Source: Bradyrhizobium sp. SRL28
GTDB lineage: Bacteria > Pseudomonadota > Alphaproteobacteria > Rhizobiales > Xanthobacteraceae
NCBI RefSeq assembly: GCF_018596315.1
Contig: NZ_JAHEAG010000002.1
Coordinates: 682,001-746,000 of the forward strand
Length of the DNA: 64,000 nucleotides
Direction: 5' to 3'
In this document: positions 61,905 to 64,000 of the stretch, piece after piece
Position numbering within the stretch: position 1 is the first letter of the stretch
Layout: every line of letters starts with the position of its first letter
Notes under the pieces: generated by a model
What the model saw: the letters and a program-made list of their open reading frames with translations, nothing else
The model's database searches: none
Told to the model about the DNA's origin: nothing
Position numbers and translations under genes: made by a program

Positions 61905-62638
61905 GTGGGGCAGCAACTGTTCGAGCGAGGCCAGGCCGCCTTCATGCTGGCAGAGCAGGCTGTTGCCGCAGTTTGGGATGACCGCGTCGCATTGTCGGGC
62001 ACGGTTCGCCTGTCGCTTCCCCCTGATATCGCGACCGCGGTGCTTGCTCCCGCTCTGATCGGCTTCAAGACCAGATATCCCGATGCCACGATCGAGATGA
62101 CGCTTGCGGATCGCAGGTTCTCACTCATCGAAGAAGGATACGATCTCCTCGTTCGGATGGGACCTGTTGCGGACTCCGAACTGATGTTCAGGAAAATCGC
62201 CGATCTGCCCCGCGCGCTGGTCGCGAGCCCGCCTTCCTCGCCGCACATTCCGATCTGAACACGCCGCAGGACCTGGAAGTGCTGCCGGCTCTCGCGATCC
62301 GCAGCGACCTCGTCGAATGGAATCTAAAAAATGCGGAAGGCGTATACGCAACCGTGAGTCCCAGGATCGGCTTTGCCGCAAACCGCCAGACCATTCTTGT
62401 CGATGCCGCCCGCGCCGGTCTTGGCATCGCCAATCTGCCTGAGTTTCTGATCGAGGATGCGGTCGCAACCGGCGCACTAGTTCCCGTCCTGCCGGATTGG
62501 GTGCCGTCCCCTGTCGAGATGACCGCGTTGTGGCAGAAGGACAGGATCACGGGCCGCCTGATCAAAGCCATCGTCGGAGCAATTGAGGAAGCGTTGCGGG
62601 CACCTGCGGAGGTGTCTAGCTCCGGTTCGCAGCAGTAG
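61905..62638 (+). pseudogene. LysR-family regulator remnant (no HTH, one frameshift)
   Basis: The effector domain of a LysR regulator is visible in two frames. The first runs from about 61905 (VGQQLFERG then GTVRLSLPPDIATAVLAPAL) to about 62231. The second resumes as AFLAAHSDLNTPQDL and ends at GSQQ before 62638. A single missing base near 62231 explains the break. The N-terminal helix-turn-helix is missing, so the gene cannot bind DNA. It probably once controlled the upstream dehydrogenase gene. Confidence 0.82.
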
Positions 62639-62723
62639 GAGCAGGGCTTGTAGAGCGGCCAGCTAGCCACCGCCGGCTCAATGCTGCCCGCGGCTTGCCG
62701 GCCTGCTCGCGGACGATGTAGTC

Positions 62724-62923
62724 TGGGCGACGGCCGCACCTACGAATACGTCGTGGCCTTCCGCGCCGTCACTTCCACCGCCGGCATGACCGCCGACTTC
62801 TATTCCTTCGACATGAAATTCCTCGGCGAAACCGCGACGCGGATCATCAATGAGGTGAAGGGTGTGAACCGGGTGGTGTATGATGTGACGAGCAAGCCGC
62901 CGGGGACGATTGAGTGGGAGTGA
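62724..62923 (+). pseudogene. Duplicate of the guaA 3' end (third copy)
   Basis: 200 bases matching guaA from 49842 to its stop, encoding [30 protein letters not shown] and KPPGTIEWE, with TGA in place of TAG. By hand count about 14 codons differ and three change the amino acid (Gly-Leu to Ala-Phe, Asp to Ala). It ends in frame. The open frame reaches upstream to 62681 but those codons are unrelated to guaA. It has no other GMP synthase part. Confidence 0.88.
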
Positions 62924-63063
62924 GAATTAAAGAGCTGAGGCCGTAGGGTCAGTTCTAACCAAAGTGGGCGTTTGAGCAATCCACTTAGTTTGGACGAACC
63001 GAAAGGTTTTCTCTCGGGCAGGAGTGATTCCGCGTCTAGTAATCCGCGCGGATCAGCGATCTA

Positions 63064-63265
63064 GTGCTAAAGGAAGCAGGCGCGATCCGGGAATGCGAGG
63101 TGCACGGCTGGATCCAGGACCGTGCCGATCCTCATGCGCGTGACCGGCCCTTGCTATCGCCCGGGAGGATCAACCGGCCGGCGTCCCTCCGGACGAGGCC
63201 GTTTGCCGAAATTCGTGACGTTCGCGACTCAATCGGTGACACCCGTCCGGAATGTCCGCCGAGCC
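63064..63265 (+). pseudogene. Decayed small hypothetical gene (two compensating frameshifts)
   Basis: A GTG at 63064 opens a frame with AGAIRECEVHGWIQDRADPH. After about 63146 sense passes to a second frame (ALAIAREDQPAGVPPDEAV) for about 60 bases and then returns to the first (AEIRDVRDSIGDTRPECPP). One base lost and one gained would explain this. Composition suggests a real ancestral protein of about 70 residues. I see no other gene in 62924-63386, apart from the start of the next frame. Confidence 0.45.
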
Positions 63266-63386
63266 CTTCCGCTATGTACTGTCCACGGGAACCAGCGCAA
63301 CATCCGCTTGCAACCGCAGCCGAGAGTTGCAATTCTCTAAGCTCGCCGCGGAAAATGGCAGCTCAGCCTGGTCGGGGGATGGGTGC

Positions 63387-64000
63387 GTGCCTGACTATGA
63401 CCAACCTTTCGCCCTGCGCGATAACCCTTTCTCTCCCGGTCCTTGGATCGGTGGAGCATCGCCGGAATTTGGATCCACAGACGATCTTTGGACCAAGCCG
63501 CTGCGGATTCATCGCGTGCCGCGTCTTGAGACGCTTTTTGTAGCGGAAGCCGGACCTTTTAAAGAATATGTCGAACGGTTCGATGAGGTGATGGATAGCA
63601 AGTGGTTCTCGAAAGAGCAGCCAAGCGCACCGCAGGTGACACTGAAATTCCTGATCCGCGGTCCGGTCGGAGCCGGTAAAACAACTTTCGCGAACTATCT
63701 GATCAGCCAGCTCTCGCAGTACAAGCTGCCACCGGACAAAGAATGGGCGACCGTCGATTACCGGAGCGTGGCAGAATTTGAAACCATGGATTCGCTCAAG
63801 CGAATAAAAGCGATTGCCGATGTATTCAGCAAGAAGGTGCAACAAGCCAACTACGGTGCACTGATTCTAGACAACCTCGAAGTGTCTGATGAGCAACTTG
63901 TAATCCACGCACTTGATGAACTGGGGCGGGAGCGAACTGTTGTCGCGTTCATGATTGCTGGCAGCAACAGCGAGTTCGGAAAAAGTGCGGCATCTCACGC
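63387..64000 (+). CDS. P-loop NTPase (AAA-type), N-terminal part, runs off the right edge
   Basis: An uninterrupted frame that reaches the window end, about 204 residues visible. The opening PDYDQPFALRDNPFSPGPW resembles the start of ExeA/TniB-like AAA proteins (the NPF motif). Walker A is RGPVGAGKTTFANY at about residue 91 (nucleotide 63660); Walker B is probably YGALILDNLE, with Asn after Asp; VVAFMIAGSN may be sensor 1. The GTG at 63387 with GGGGGA upstream is my start; an ATG at 63252 in the same frame is possible. The domain following the ATPase, which would reveal its role, lies beyond the window. Confidence 0.82.
   Translation, partial: MPDYDQPFALRDNPFSPGPWIGGASPEFGSTDDLWTKPLRIHRVPRLETLFVAEAGPFKEYVERFDEVMDSKWFSKEQPSAPQVTLKFLIRGPVGAGKTTFANYLISQLSQYKLPPDKEWATVDYRSVAEFETMDSLKRIKAIADVFSKKVQQANYGALILDNLEVSDEQLVIHALDELGRERTVVAFMIAGSNSEFGKSAASH

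Overview
The window looks like chromosomal DNA of a Bradyrhizobium-type alphaproteobacterium. This rests on high-GC coding sequence, many short palindromic intergenic repeats of a kind common in Bradyrhizobium and Rhodopseudomonas, acyl-CoA and valine catabolism genes, a phasin, and a sigma-EcfG-type promoter. This is a by-eye assignment. No tRNA, rRNA, CRISPR array, intact transposase or integrase was seen.

Region 1 (1-28.2 kb) is mainly carbon and acyl-CoA metabolism. It opens with an IclR-regulated acyl-CoA carboxylase (biotin carrier and carboxyltransferase, no biotin carboxylase) next to a TAXI-type binding protein. Next come a major facilitator, a flavin aromatic hydroxylase with its DUF2783 partner, an enoyl-CoA hydratase, a thioesterase and a TetR regulator. 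A nearly complete distal valine pathway follows at 9.8-14.7 kb: isobutyryl-CoA dehydrogenase, 3-hydroxyisobutyryl-CoA hydrolase, MmsB and MmsA, with a divergent LysR regulator. Downstream are a fatty-acid-type CoA ligase, a MaoC hydratase and a short-chain dehydrogenase. Scattered single genes complete the region: a flavoprotein, a D-threonine-aldolase-like enzyme, an ABC-F ATPase, a DUF188 protein, a hotdog protein, an AraC regulator with a rhodanese, and an orphan form-II CoxL-like hydroxylase.

Region 2 (28.2-50.0 kb) carries core genes (ppx/gppA, rlmE, guaB, an rsmB-like gene, guaA) mixed with stress and surface functions. These are a Crp/Fnr regulator, a phasin behind a sigma-EcfG-type promoter, a secreted protein with 21 TPRs and a C-terminal caspase domain, a DHA2 exporter, an XRE regulator with paired operator palindromes, a Pmp3-like peptide, hydrolases and small hypothetical proteins.

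Region 3 (50.0-64.0 kb) is accessory DNA downstream of guaA. The last part of guaA recurs in the same orientation at 55.5 and 62.7 kb, dividing the region into modules. Module 1 holds a RibD-like reductase, an NAD(P)-binding protein, a methyltransferase and an unusual AI-2E permease-GAF fusion. Module 2 starts with phage-type lysis remnants (a GH19 endolysin and a truncated M15 peptidase) and continues with an AraC regulator, a serine beta-lactamase-like hydrolase, a Bug/TctC binding protein, a dehydrogenase and a broken LysR gene. Beyond the third copy lie a decayed small gene and the start of a P-loop ATPase gene that runs off the right edge. I read this as repeated integration of mobile elements at the 3' end of guaA, a known island target; the integrases are absent or outside the window.
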